Source: Chrysogorgia sp. JL179-B06 (Eukaryota > Cnidaria > Anthozoa > Scleralcyonacea > Chrysogorgiidae). From it: DNA of 64,000 nucleotides. This document shows positions 47,064 through 60,200 of the stretch, piece by piece. Position numbers and translations under genes: made by a program. The notes beneath the pieces are model-generated. The model saw nothing but the letters and a program-made list of their open reading frames with translations. It was not told where the DNA came from and searched no databases. The stretch is from NCBI GenBank assembly GCA_035772405.1, contig JAYKKM010000156.1, positions 763,001-827,000 on the forward strand, given 5' to 3'. Within the stretch, counting starts at the first letter, position 1, and each line of letters opens with the position of its first letter.

Positions 47064-50000
47064 TAATATTTGGCATTTCACTCGATCAAACTACATGTTG
47101 AAACGATTTATGGTGAAGGAAAATTTCGAGTGTTGGAATACATACATTTTAAGACCAAACCGGGACCAGTTGCGAAAAATGCAACTTAGCGGCCTTCCGG
47201 TAGGAATTGAACCCGCGACTCTGCGCTACAGAAGCCGTTGCCGAGAGCCTAGTCACGAGTTCTGTATATATGGTGGTAATGCCGGGATAAGATTCTGGGT
47301 ATATTATAGGTAATATTTGGTATATATATATATATATACCGGTACATATATACAGGTATCAAGTAAATAAATAACTGAATTGTTTGCAATTGGCTAAGAG
47401 TGCTCAATACCTTATGTATATTTGTGTACTGACAATATTTTTTGTTATAGGATTGCATACTCTGTGTATGAACTGCAACGTTTGCTAACCAATTCTAGCC
47501 AAAATACTGGCATAAATGTTATGTATGATATTGCTTGCACCCTGACATCCCATTTAAAGGTAAACAAAATTTAATGTAGCTTTGGAATTTTTCTTAGCCA
47601 TTTGACAACCAGATGTAATTGTTTTTGCTACTGTCTTATGGTATTCTCGCTAATACAGGATAACCTTACACAATTATTTGAAAACCTAGGGCAGTCAAAC
47701 GGTTAAAATGTCATTCTGAAAATATTGTCAATTCATGTGCAGAATGGAATACAGTAGATATCACATTTGACTTTATTGTTAATTTCATGACTGTTTGGAC
47801 TGAAGGTTTTAAATTGTTTTCATTTCCTTTAGAAAAATGAAAGGCAAGACATATTGGGTAGAGTTGGTTTTGCAATTCCAATTTTTCACTGTTATGGTCA
47901 TAAATCATCCTGTCAGGTAAACCATTCGTTACTGTCTGGTAAACAATGTTAAAAGTTAGAATTATCAAATGAAATACATGTATCTGAAGACACATATGTT
48001 GAGGAATGTCAATAATTTAGTCCTTATCATAACTGATTAATGTTTTCTCTTATAAATTTTCAGGTACAGTTTAGTCCAAGAAGACAGAAGGGATATGGAA
48101 TGACAGATGGTGAAGGGATTGAAAGGCTTTGGTCATTTTTACGAGGTTTTTCTTCAATGACCAAAGAAATGAATACTGGTCGCCGCACTGATATCTTGAC
48201 TGATGCCTTGTTACATTATTCTGCTCGGCAGCTTCAGCAATTTGGTAATACTCTACTTTGGTAATCTTGATAATCTTTAGTATTTATAGACTAACAATTT
48301 ATTGGTTTTTAGGCCCAACTTTGTTATCAAAACTTAAAAGATGCCCTACCCTAATAAACACTACACTTCTGCAACTTGAGGAATTATTTTCCAAGCTACC
48401 TGGTAGGTTATATGTATGTACCGGTATGTAGGTATACCGGTATGTATGTGTATGTACTGTATGTACAGTAATATGTGTATGTACATTGTACAGTATATGT
48501 TCTATAAATGCCCTTTTCATTTAATTTTGTTTAGTACTTTATGACTCATGCTTAGTTGGAAAATGGATGGATGAAGAAGAAAAATTAATTCAAGCCAAGA
48601 ATGGTATGTTATTTTATAAGTAACCATGCAGGTAATTGAGGTAAATTTAAATGAGTATATCATGGCTCATATGTCCTCTTTCTCCTTTTTAAGCAAAAAA
48701 GTCAGTGACATTAACGTGGGAACAAAAGTATGTCCAAAATTTGCTCCACCTGTATCAACTAAGGTAACACATAAATTATGTAGCAGTATAATAATAATTC
48801 TTATACCTTTTCAACATGTAACATATACAGTATATGTAACCTGGGATTACTAAAACCATTGGTGATAAACCCTTCTCAATACAAACTGACAAAGTATTTT
48901 TTTTTGCTTGTAGGGCACAAGTTGCATATATTCAGGAAGGAGAATACAGTCAGCTAACAGATGTAGTAAAAAAGAGCAAGAAGTAAGAAATATTTTGTGT
49001 TGTATTACCGGTACTTGAAAATTAAAATTAGGTGTATCAGCCCAATTCATTATACAACATAACACAAAACATGCTGAGTATCACTGTTACAAAATACATT
49101 GTACTAAGATGTATCTGATGACCTCAATCACCCTAAGTTTTAATTGCCTAAAAAGCAGGGAGTGATGTTACTGGTACTAATACATTGTACTGGTATATAT
49201 GTACTTTAATTTTTTGATGCATATATGTTATCAGACTTGATATTTTTCATTTTGGATATCAAATACAGTGTACACTCAGGATTGTTATTGTAATAAAGAG
49301 CTCTCGTGGCATGTGTTGTTACCTGCCTCTTGCTAATAAGTTAAGGCCGGTTAGACGGGTTAGTACTTGGATGTGTGGCTGCCTGGGAATAACCCCATTT
49401 CTCTTGGAACTTGTGTGAGTAAAGTTTAGTTGGTATTGTATCACCTGTGCTTAGAGTATTTTTTGCCATGTACTCCAATTCCTCCCTTTGTATGTATCTA
49501 CAGGTATGTTACTATGTATGTACAGTAAAGCTTTAAATATGATGGTATTATTTTAATTTTAGAGTCTTAAAGGCTGTAAAAAACACAGAGAAAAGGCAAA
49601 AGCTGTCACAAAGATGGAAAACTGGAGAAAGAAAGTTTAATGCAGCAGCTCTTTCTTTGGAGACAAAAAGACATGATGTAGTAAAAGAAACAACATACTC
49701 ATTAGCAGTTGAAAGAATGTTCTTGATATCTTTAAAGAACAAATATGCAGGTAGTATTCATGGTATTCAAATCAAAATAGTACATTTAAATGTTACCTAA
49801 AAAGTTATTTTTCTGTTTTTTCATATATTGTAGATGGGCAAGCAATAGCCATTAAATTGTCCAAGCAGATAACACAGCGCACAAACGCCATCAAAGCTGC
49901 TGTAACCAAGTACAACAGTTCATTGAGTTCATTAGAAGACTGGGTAGAAGGATTACCTGCAGAGCTACAATTTGATGAAGCTAAAGATCCAGGATCACAA

Positions 50001-50480
50001 TTATACTCGCATTTACATTGCCAACCTTCCAATGACGACATACCATTTACAGTTAAGAGAGCTGCAATCGACCTTCACAACTTCTTGGAAAGGTGTAAAG
50101 AAGAACAAGAGCTATTGTTGTTAGAAGTAGAAAGGCTAATTAGCTTCTATGTTGGAAGAAAAGAGGAGCTAGTGCCCTATCTAGTTGAACATTCTGGCGA
50201 CCAACCCAAACTAATAAGAGGGCTAATTGTTATTACTCGAAAAGAAGTTAATGAAATTAATAACATGTTATGTTCATTAGGCTCAATGCTGTGTGAGTAC
50301 TTGACAGCAGAGAGTATTCAGAAAATTCCGATTGCTAAAATAGAATCAGAGCATGCATCATGTAAATTAGATATAATGGATATTTTCGAAGTAACTTCAA
50401 CTGATGAGAATGATGAACATGAATCTGATTTACTTGAATTTTCTGATGATTCAGATTGTGATCATGATGACATCAAGTAA
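43600..50480 (+). CDS. KDZ (Kyakuja-Dileera-Zisupton) transposase, 16 exons, one frameshift
   Basis: Exons: 43600-44112, 44374-44482, 44995-45218, 45917-45966, 46218-46296, 46412-46588, 46702-46848, 47451-47559, 47833-47916, 48064-48244, 48313-48402, 48535-48603, 48694-48763, 48914-48982, 49563-49750, 49834-50480. All have GT/AG borders and phases that join. The product is about 934 residues if one extra A is discounted. Residues 128-171 form the CxC cysteine cluster (CRECGVEFAEIRCIDCGHDQ, CISCAKKTH). The RNase-H-like catalytic blocks are SMDGCFGLVRK (Asp about 337), MYDIACTL (Asp about 459) and TDGEGIERLW (Glu about 514 or 517), matching the KDZ pattern. The A6 run at 46756-46761 shifts the frame in exon 7; with five As the coding continues as LYDEKGVFGRVCRHDYPKG. 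The C-terminus is acidic. AATAAA is at 50536. It should act in the nucleus to cut and paste the element. Confidence 0.93.
44650..44770. repeat. TATG microsatellite in intron 2
   Basis: Degenerate TATG repeats, including ACCGGTATG and TACCCGTATG variants. Confidence 0.85.
47016..47345 (-). repeat. tRNA-derived SINE between TA microsatellites in intron 7
   Basis: On the minus strand GAGTCGCGGGTTCAATTCCT (about 47200-47220) has a good B box, and GCAACGGCTTCTGTAGCGCAG precedes it. The unit is flanked by TA repeats (47018-47062 and 47320-47338) and by copies of TAGGTAATATTTGG at 47060 and 47309. It is distinct in sequence from the GAGGATATGAGC-tailed SINEs. Confidence 0.6.
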
Positions 50481-50947
50481 CAAATGTAATAGTTATGATT
50501 CATTTTTATGATTAGTACTGCTTATAATTATGCAAAATAAATGTCAACTTATGTACTTATCAGTTCCAGAGATGGCCGGAGGTTTGAGCATATTTGAGGT
50601 ATTAAATATTTCATTAATTTAATCACATTTCCCAATAGTTGGGCAATTGATATTTCTCAAAAGTATGCAAGCATCCCCATTGCCCCCCATACTTTAACCT
50701 GAAAAAAACTTTTCTCAATTCTTTTAAACATTCCTTATAACCTTATACAAAATCATTTGAAAACATCCAATAAGCCATTTAACCAAAGTTTATACTGAGT
50801 CGTGGGAGTAGGGTTAAAAGGTTAAAAGGGATAGACAAATTACAAATGCTCCACAAATATTAATACCAGACTTCCTCACTGGAGCTTAACATTGACGGAT
50901 ACATAACCAAAACAGTAATTAAACAATGACATTTCAAAACTTTCTTA

Positions 50948-51057
50948 GGCTGCGTTTACACTAGAGCAAAAGTAATCGGATTCGTATTGTTTTTTATTCC
51001 CATGAGGATGTAAAACAATATGAATCTGGTTACTTTTGCTCTAGTGTAAACGCAGCC
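50948..51057. mobile_element. 110-bp MITE
   Basis: Inverted arms GGCTGCGTTTACACTAGAGC and GCTCTAGTGTAAACGCAGCC extend through AAAAGTAA and AATACGAATC-like segments to near the centre. It is almost entirely stem. No clear target duplication. Confidence 0.8.
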
Positions 51058-51533
51058 ACTGCATCCTAGGATTTGTACTATTAAGTACAAATCCTATTAC
51101 AGTCAAGTGAAATAAACCTGAAATGCACAACCAACCTGATAGTTTCTTATAGTACAATTCCATATTAACTTCGATCATCATCTATAACCGTATTTTGAGC
51201 GTGGACACCAGATATTAGTATAAACCAGATCATACTCCATATTTGCAAGATTCCCAGATCTCGACCATATTGACGGAGTACCCCTCCCCCCGGGGCGAGT
51301 TTAGGACGACATCGTCACTACCATCCCAAGACATATATCAGTTCACGTTTATTGTCTTGACGCTATAGTTTGGAATTTATAGGTTGGATCGACAAGGCTA
51401 GACGCGTTTACAGGCATATGGTTCAAATATTCTGAACCACCCCACCCATGGATATTATGTATTTAACTATATCATGAGTGGACAGACTCTAATTGCAAGT
51501 TTAAAATTATTACAGTCAAGTTCACCCTAGAGG

Positions 51534-51792
51534 TAGCCTGCGTAGCAGACGGTTGTTTGGGGGGAGGGGGTTATATTCGGGGGAGGGGTTATATTCGGCA
51601 CGCGGAATGCAGCGCCCGGCGAGGCGGAAAACTGGCGAGGCGGAAAACCCGCGAGGAGGGCGAGGAGGATCGCGAGGCGGAAAACCCGCGAGGAGGGCGA
51701 GGAGGATCCTCCTCGCCCTCCTCGCGGGTTTTCCGCCTCGCGGGTTTTCCGCCTCGCCAGTGAAAACAACCGTCTGCATGCTACGCAGGCTA
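51534..51792. mobile_element. 259-bp MITE with 9-bp TSD
   Basis: TIRs start TAGCCTGCGTAGCA and the element is flanked by CCCTAGAGG at 51525-51533 and 51793-51801. The interior is a GC-rich palindrome made of CGAGGCGGAAAACCCGCGAG and GAGGAGGGCGAGGAGGATCC words. The 9-bp duplication suggests a Mutator-like origin. Confidence 0.88.
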
Positions 51793-52742
51793 CCCTAGAG
51801 GTTACAAGGTATATTATCGATCCATATAAAGCCACGATTTAATTATAAATAAATTACAACGCTAATTACAACGCTGCAGTATGTAACTCGTGCAACCCCA
51901 TGTACAAAATTAAATGATATCAAATTAATAACCAGGGGGTTGATTATTTGCTCATGCAAGGCACATGAGAAATTGAGAATGTGATTAGATCTCACAGAGT
52001 TACCCGAAGAGAATCGGTATACCTATCATAAAAACTACTTAAACATACTATATAATATTTATACATAGATCAGTATATATACATGTACTTCGATCGCGGG
52101 CCACGCCTTGTCGGGGTGTACGTCTGCGTTCTGTTCTTAAATTTTAATTGCCATAAGGTTGAAAATATATGCTCATGTTCCCTTGTTCCCTAAAGCCCGT
52201 GGGAGAGGCTCGTATATGCCAAGTGTTAAGTGTACTGCCATCGTGATCCAGCAACATACAAACCCTAAAGTGAATTAAATATAGTAGAAACCAATTGGAC
52301 ACATTTAAAAAATTCCTCTTGATATATCGCATACTGTACCGAGGAACAGGGGAACTTTTTTTAAAAAAATTTTAAAGTAAAAAAATTGGTGTTCCCTTGT
52401 TCCCAACAATCCAGCTAATCAGGATTTTTTACTTTAAAATTTATTTATTATTTTTCCGAGCCCCCAGCTACAAGAAAATAAATCAAAAATTAAAATCGGT
52501 CCCGTTTGATTTGAGTGACATTCCAGTGTCACGATATCATTATGTGAACTGTGAAGTATGTAACAATTATACACATTTTGGGGGGGGACAGCGCAAAAAA
52601 TTTCGGGATCAAGGGAACACGAGGTAAAAACATTTTAGGGAACAACTGGTTTTATTAATGGGGAACAAGGGATCAAGGAACATGTACCCCCTGGGAGGGG
52701 CTCATATACAGTATATATTTGCATAAGTTTTTCGTTTACGTT

Positions 52743-52775
<33 letters not shown>

Positions 52776-52901
52776 ATATGAATAGTATAATAGTCATATA
52801 AATTAATATATTAATAATAGTCATATAATAATAATAGTCCATGCATGGGGCCCGTTAATAAGAAAAGAAAGAAAAATTATTTTGGAACATTTTTAACAAT
52901 T

Positions 52902-53228
52902 TCAGAACATAAAAAGCTGTCCCATTTCCGTGGACTTTGACGCAAGTTTTTGATACACTGCCTCTACAGAGCAAATCATTACTGCTTCCAAATGGTGTTG
53001 ACTAAGCAGAGATCTTACTAGATTCTTGATGAAAAGCAACTTTGAGAATGTTCTCTCGCAGGACTCAACTGTGCATGGGAGATGATCGCAGTTCTTAGAC
53101 ATTGGGTGTGTGACATTATACCCATTTTGATGTCCCTGTGCGGCGCAAGCCTGAGTAACACCAAATCTGAATCTGCAATTGCCTGAAGATCGATTTAACG
53201 GCGTTAAACTCCGAACGAGTAACAACAA
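52902..53228 (-). pseudogene. hAT-family transposase C-terminal remnant
   Basis: The minus-strand frame contains VESCERTFSKLLFIKNLVRS followed by LLSQHHLEAVMICSVEAVY. This matches the hAT dimerisation region (pattern SxCERSFSKLKLIK...RSTMSQERL...LAMLSIE). Only about 60 residues are convincing and the frame opens out of nowhere, so it is a decayed fragment. It lies within the KDZ element. Confidence 0.7.
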
Positions 53229-53347
53229 ACATTTTTAAATCTAACTATCTGCTCTATATCCCCCCCGCGATATTGAGCATGCACAATACCAAGACGTCAA
53301 TAGACCGCTCACTATATTTTATATATATATATATATATATATTATGT

Positions 53348-53379
<32 letters not shown>

Positions 53380-53580
53380 ATATATTATATATATAACGGG
53401 ATATATAAATATATATATGGCATGGATCGATCGAATCGATATTCTGGGTTCCTTGACAGCACCCTTTGAGCGATTTCCAGCACCCTATGCAACTACGTCA
53501 TCAATCGTTGTCATGCCAACGACCGCTGGCTACTAGCTTTTCTGCTGCTGGCCCACATTCGTTCGCTTCGTTTGGAAAAC

Positions 53581-55076
53581 ATGGCCACATCAAACCGTTC
53601 GAGACCAAAGCAAAAATTTCTTGCGTCAGATTTCCGTGATATTCGAGCTGCTCGGTAAGTAATTTTTAAGAATTTTATGAAGTTTGTATGGCGCCGAGCC
53701 TAAAGACAACTATTATATTTCGTAGTGTAGAGATCGATAAGAATTCAGAGGGTAGTGACTAGTGAAGGCGACTGCTGAGAGCCTGAGATATTCGAACTTA
53801 TTTAATAGACCTTACTTTAGCTGTCACCGTTTTCCTTTAAACCAAGCAAACTTGCTTCGTTGCGTTGAATAAATGCTTTACTTTGTGTGCCTTTCTGCTA
53901 ACCATTTACAAACATGTTTTATAGGCTAGCGAAATTATATATTCCCGATTCATCTTCACGTGTAAAGTGCTCTGAAGTTCTTCAAGATATACTCTCAGAA
54001 CAGGCGCCAAACCAAATTTCGTCAAGGGAATGTGGTTTCATAGTACGAAAGTGTTTCCCAAGTGTGAAGAGAATCCACAGCAACCATGTTTACTATTATT
54101 CCGGTATACGTCGTATTCTTACCAGCGATATCCTTGATCATCATGGTTAGTATTTTTAATATTGAAATTTGTTCCTCAACAAGTCTCATTGAATTCATTC
54201 ACTTTACAAGAAGTGAATGAATTCAATTTACGAAAAGTCAGTGAATCAATTTAAAGTTACTAAATATTTAAGTGAATTGAATAAACGAGTAAATTGTCAA
54301 CATTGTTTTTCTTAGAAAATGAAGAAGTTTCTCAAGAAATTCCTAAGAGTTTATACATAAAAAGAAACGAGTTACTCCAGCCTCGATCTGAAGAGCCCAT
54401 CTACAATTTTGATAATGGAGTAGCCTCAAATACAGAAATGAGAAGTTTCAAAGGGATTTCTGTTGCTGTGAGATCATACAACACTGATATAACTAATCAA
54501 GTGAAAGCTACACTAAGTTTGCCTTCCCACCCGTGCCTTCCATTGCTCGTGGGTATATGTTGTGATTTCCAACCATATCTGATAGTCACCAAGTTTTATG
54601 GTTTCACCAGATTAAGGTTGATGCTTTCTCTCAATGCTGTTCTAAAAGAAAATTATACAAGAAAATTCACCACTGCACACTGGATATCAATCCTGCAAGA
54701 TATTGCCCAAGGTCTCCTCCATATGCATACAAATGGTTTTTGCCATGGTGATCTTCGACCTTCCAACATAATTTTGCATAAGAAATGGGGGATATCAAAG
54801 TTTTTGCAGCCTGTATTTCTTAATCTTGACAAGGCAAGAGGAATAGCTTCAACTCTCAACAAGGATAACAGTGAGGCTGCAACTGGCAAAGATCTTTACA
54901 TGTTTGGATGCCTAGTGGAAAGCATTAGCTGCAAAGTAGATCCTGTTGTGTGTGATTGTTTTGGAGAAATTACCAAAATATTGTCAAAGGTATCATATGC
55001 AAAACATTTTGAATTAATCGCAGATATTATAGTTTGTCTAAATACCATCAGTAATGATCATGACTCTACAGACTGA
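53581..55076 (+). CDS. RFX-like winged-helix plus kinase-like protein (KDZ cargo)
   Basis: Three exons, 53581-53654, 53925-54145 and 54316-55076, with GT/AG borders and joining phases, give 351 residues. The start ATG is the first in frame after a promoter-like CG-rich stretch. Residues about 25-95 read ECGFIVRKCFPSVKRI...HVYYYSGIR, resembling the end of the RFX DNA-binding winged helix (FGKIVR..FP.....R......YHYYGI). Residues about 140-345 are kinase-like: VAVRSY (Arg151 where the ATP-anchoring Lys is expected), FCHGDLRPSNIIL (catalytic-loop Asp244), NLDKAR (DFG position reduced to Asp270 alone) and KDLYMFGCLVES (helix F). I infer a DNA-bound pseudokinase or a very divergent kinase. It is convergent with the third gene. 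AATAAA is at about 55486. Confidence 0.75.
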
Positions 55077-57249
55077 GACTTTCAGTATACTGTAAACCCT
55101 GTAATATTTTATAAATTGATTGCTTGCATGTGTGTACATACTCTGATCAAAAAGCTAAGTTCACAAAAGTACTTTTGAATTATTGTGAACTTTCTTCAGT
55201 GCTGTATTTAAATCATCAGGGGTTTAGTTGTTTGTGGGGCAGGCTAATGCCCAGTTTACACTATTACGGTACGGCAGGTCTTCAGTTAAAAAATCACTGT
55301 TTCTTTGTTGTGTTTACACTATTCTGGAGTGTAGTCACTATGCTTTATAGCACTCCAGATGCAAATCACTACGCTATGGTAAATTTACCGTAATGTAATA
55401 GTGTAAAAACACAATTTTTTTGCTACGGCATGCCTCTCCCAATCCAAACTGTTTTCCATTTGTCAAGATGGACAGTTAAGTTGAAATAAACACATCACCC
55501 ACACATTTCACCTTTGCTTATCGACTGTATTGGGTTATCCCAATCCGGAACACCACTGTACCATAATAGTGTAAATGTAGCCTAAGTCTGAGGCATTGCA
55601 AATAATTGTTTTACTAATTCCCAAACTATAAATAATGTAGGAACACTATTTATTTTAAAATATTGCATCAACTGGCAAGCCATTTTGAAAAATATATGTG
55701 TGATTATCAAAAATTTTGTTCAACCAATCAACATGTGTGATTTTCTATGATCATGTGTGTATTTATACTAAGTACTGATATTCGCGTAGCTGGAGATGAA
55801 TAACTGTTTTAGTATAAATACATAGTGTATTTTCTACTTTTGTTAGGAACAGCATTTTTTTTTAATTCTGCCTTGGCTGGCAGACATTGTGAACAAATGC
55901 TGCAGGTGATTTTCAATTATCGATAATTAATCTAAAATGCCCTACTCATTAGCACGCACAATTTTCTATAATCATCTACTTATTTTATACTAAATAATAA
56001 TTATTAAATAAAATAAGGTAATACTATTAAAAAGCCAACAATACTGATGCAGAATGTTTAATAAATTATCTTTCAACAGTTTTGGCAGTAATGCTATTGT
56101 AGTTAATGAACTGGTCATTTTATGCAAACATTTTAATAAATTATCTTTTAACAGTCTTGATAGTAAATATGAGTTAATCTTCATCAGGAACTGGTCACTA
56201 TTTATTAAATCTACCATACTGTATTACTGGAATGTAAAATTTCATGCATGACCTGATTCAAATCACCGTAACCATTTTTGGTCACATACATGTACATGTA
56301 GCTACTCCTACAGGTATTCCAATACAACAGGGTCTGAAATTTAATTTCTTTTTCAGTATCCCACTGGGATACCAGGGTTCAAAGTTTTAATATCCCTCCT
56401 GAGAATTTTCAGTATCCCACCCACTATTTGTCTGCGTGACTGTACATCATATCTAGCCTGGTTAGAGACGGTGAAGTGGTACAGCTACATGAACACCAAA
56501 CTGATCGAAGTGCCAGGGCGATTGATAAAATGTAAACACATGTACAAACTTGAAAAATGTCGTCAAAAATGTTCAGCAAGTTGGCAAAAATAATTTGAAC
56601 AATAGTAATGTTGATCATCTTTTAGTGTATGTAATTCAGAGTCTGACTTAATTCAGAGTCTGACTCTGAAAACAAATTTGATGGATTTTAGTGTTAAATA
56701 TTATAAAACTGTACTTTATATGATTATCCAGTTGTGACGATGACTTGTCACTGGTGTGCAAGTTACAGTAATATTTAATATTAAACATATTTGGTTTTGC
56801 AATAAGATTAGATGGTGACGACTACAACCGTACAACGTCTTCTACAGGAGATTATGTGGAGTTTTTGAATTTATACTTCCATAGTGAAGCTATCACCCAA
56901 TTTGTTTACTGATATACTTGTCCCAGTGCTCATACCTAAGGTCTGCCCTCTATTTACCACTATCCTGATTTTTGAATTTTTGTGGTATCTCGATGGGTTA
57001 CAAGTAAAACAGAAGTTTGTACCCAAAACGAAATTTTGGTATCCTGTGGATATTGGGATACCGCAAATTACAATCTGATGCATGTACACAATAAAAAATA
57101 ATGAATGGTACCTTAATTGCCAGTAGTCATAATCATATTGATTTAATCAGAAATATCTTTTTACATGCAATAAAGAATGAATATTTATATTTACAACTAA
57201 AACATGTTTACACACTAAATAAAATGTCTAACATCAAATAACTTATCAA
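55077..57249. other. Non-coding spacer between convergent KDZ-element genes
   Basis: Contains MITE-like inverted repeats (about 55248-55577), a repeated TTTAATAAATTATCTTT word (56058 and 56130), and several TATCCCAC/GGGATACC words (56345-56415 and 57035-57062). Frames of up to 75 codons are not convincing as genes. Confidence 0.6.
55248..55577. mobile_element. GTTTACACTATTACGG-type MITEs
   Basis: The inverted words GCCCAGTTTACACTATTACGG, CCGTAATGTAATAGTGTAAA and CCATAATAGTGTAAATG mark at least two nested small units. They share the GTTTACAC end with the units near 28581 and 50948, suggesting one MITE superfamily. Confidence 0.55.
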
Positions 57250-60200
57250 TCATAAAAATCCTTGTTCCTCGAGGCAGGTTAAAACAGATGAGTTAAATTG
57301 TAAGGGAATACTGATTGTTGAACCCTCTTGCATTGAAATGTTTGTTTTCAGTCGCAGTGTTCCCAATTCCCCATTTATACACACTACGTTTAAGGCAGTG
57401 ATACTGGTTTCACTGGCAATAACTTTATATTCCAAATCTGAAGACTTGTTTAACCAGTAGCCCTTGATCTTATCTTCTGGGATAAACGCTTCAATTTCTG
57501 AAGAAGTACCAGGATAGTAAAAAAGCCAGTATGGCTCGCTAGTGTCAGTATAGGCTGGCAAAACATAACCTTTATGGGTCAAGCAACATTGGTAGTTGGC
57601 AATTAGGGACGTCATGGCATCTTTTTCAAAGTGATCCTTTAAATCTGTGACCAATATATTAAACTCACTTGTTAGTAAGTCAATGTCTGAGACTTCCATG
57701 TCTTGTTCTGCAACAAGCGCATGTTTTGACAAACATGCAGCAATTTTATCTTCATCAATAATTTTGCGCAATATCCTTGAATATTCTTCCTTCTCTTCTA
57801 TTATTTTGAATTTGATTTTTTCAGCATTCTTCATGATTTCTTGGATTTGTTTTAATCCATAACCAGTAGGCTTCTTGAATGCTATGCCATCAGGTAAACC
57901 GGTCACCTCAAAACCACCTCTAGCATAGGACACACGGAGGAAGGGTTTGCCACAAGCCTCACCTAATTAAATATATATATTGCATTAGCAGTAAAAAAGT
58001 GTAGTACAGTATTATGTAGGCAGTATTTTGAATACAGTGAAAGCAAACAAAAGGGCTCATGTAAGTTTATGTCAGAAGCTTACATGTAGCTTTGACATTA
58101 CAAAAACTTGCAGTGTTAAGCTAGGCTTGATGGAGGTGACAATCATGGCATGAAATCTTGCATATTAATCCCTCGGGCATCAACCCATTGATGCCCGGTA
58201 AATATGACAAAAAAAAAACAGAATAATTTTAACTGGTTTAACTTGCATTTTAAGAATTGAAAGACTACTTTTAGTGTTATACTTACTGTATTTTCTGTTA
58301 TACAGTGCTGCAACATCAACAACTTGGTATTTATTTCTTTCAGAGGAGTCTGTTAAATACAATGTACAATAAAAGTTTAGATATCATTGTATATACATGT
58401 AAGCAGTAATTATGTCTGACAAAATACATGTACAGTAACATACTCACCAAAAAAGTCCAAGAAATTAATAGCAGTTTTACTGTATTCATTCAGGAATTCT
58501 AGCCCTCTGCTTGTACCATATTGTGTAACATTTCCGGATTCAGGCTCTAACAACAACACTGATGCATCACAACCGAGACTCTCCAAATATGATAACTAGA
58601 GGGAAACAGTTATAGTAGCAATGAGTAATTGTAAAATTAATTAATAATTCATGAAGAAAATTCAAAAGAAATTAATATTTGATCAGCATCTTTAACTCAG
58701 GATAAAACATTGATTAATACTATAAAACATCAATGAAACTATAAAACATCAATGTTTTATCAAAGTTAATTTGCTCAAATTATAGCAATTCCAATTCTGC
58801 CTGTTGAGCACAAATCATAAAATTAGTAATCTGATGCTCTGTGATTATCAAGTCACAGTATAACAACTTCATCCCAGCATAGCAGGCAATTGTTATTTGA
58901 TAATTTTTAAATGGAGTTTACAGTACATTGACCAAGATCAACAGGCATCTTTCAAAATACAAATTTTTTTTCAATACCAAACACAATACGAGCCAACAGT
59001 TGTTTTACACTGACAGTTATTCACAACTTATTACACTATCAAAAGTATTGTTTTTTCTATGTATTGCTACTGTATACCAAGAAATCTAAAAATCACAGAA
59101 AAACACCAATACCTGTGAGACCAGTTGCTTTTTGGCTTTAAATATTTGATGTTTCCTCTGTTTCTCACTTAATTGGGTAACATCAAATTTTGCAACATCT
59201 TTAGCCTTTTCGTTCCACACAGCACATTCTTCGGTAGACAACAACCTCCATTTATCTACACTCAATTTCATCTTTTCTGAACTTGTTGGAAAATGTTTAC
59301 ATTCATCTAATTTGTATAAAAATACAGAATTAGTGTAATTAAGACAAATGTTTCAACTCCACGTTTCACACAATTTTATCAGGGAAAATCAGGAACAACA
59401 TCAGGGAAAATCAGTTTCCTGGTGATTCTTGATGACAATCTTTTTATTTAATCAATGAAATATATCTGGCTCTACAATAAAAGTATAATATAAACCATAA
59501 TTTTGGCCAATTGTTACTTCATAGTTTCTAAAATCTTTTTTAAATAAATACAGAGTATTGGCTGCATGTTACTGTTCAAAGGATACCTTTCCTCAACTTA
59601 TCTAACATACTTCTACTGTATATTATAACTTTATCTGTGTGCATATCTATCTACATATTATTAAACAAACTGGCAAAATAAAATATATTTGTCAATTATG
59701 TACTTATATGATCATTTAGCCACATAATATAAGTATTGGTAGAGTAGTGTCACAGATTTACCTGAACCCAATATGGTGGAACAAAACAAATTGTATCCAG
59801 TAGCGGCACGTTTAGCAGGAGGTGGCTTTGCAGGTGCTGTTTCTTGTTCACAAACATCCTTGGCAGTACTTACTTTCCTTTTTCTGTTCTCATTTCCAAT
59901 CCATTTCTAAAACGTAAAAGAATCACAAATTTATTGTTGCCTGAAATATTTTTAATTCACGTTCTAAACAAATTTTGCTCCTGGTTGCCTTTAATGAATG
60001 AACAGTCTTATTCATTACCAAGTATCAATATACAGTACAGTTATATGACTCATGCTGGCCAATTAAATGAATACCAAGGGCTCAGTTGATTTATTTCATA
60101 ATAGTTGGTGTGCAAACTTGGAGGTACAATTGTAATAGCACTTGCCGATTGGGTTACTACAGCGCTGCAAATAGCGGCCGGTCAATGACTGCCGATATTT

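Larger units (their letters stand above)
50481..53580. other. Non-coding spacer between first and second KDZ-element genes
   Basis: Holds two MITEs, a hAT transposase remnant on the minus strand, TA microsatellites (52749-52785 and 53317-53408) and a CTGGGAGGGGCTCATATAC-type direct repeat (52197 and 52690). No element gene is recognised here. Confidence 0.7.

Noticed and set aside
51522..51835. Arg/Gly/Pro-rich frames on both strands
   Set aside because: They are translations of the GC-rich MITE palindrome.
56871..57089. 72-codon minus frame with GIPISTGYQNF
   Set aside because: It looks mildly protein-like, but nearby TATCCCAC/GGGATACC repeat words explain the composition and there are no supporting splice sites.
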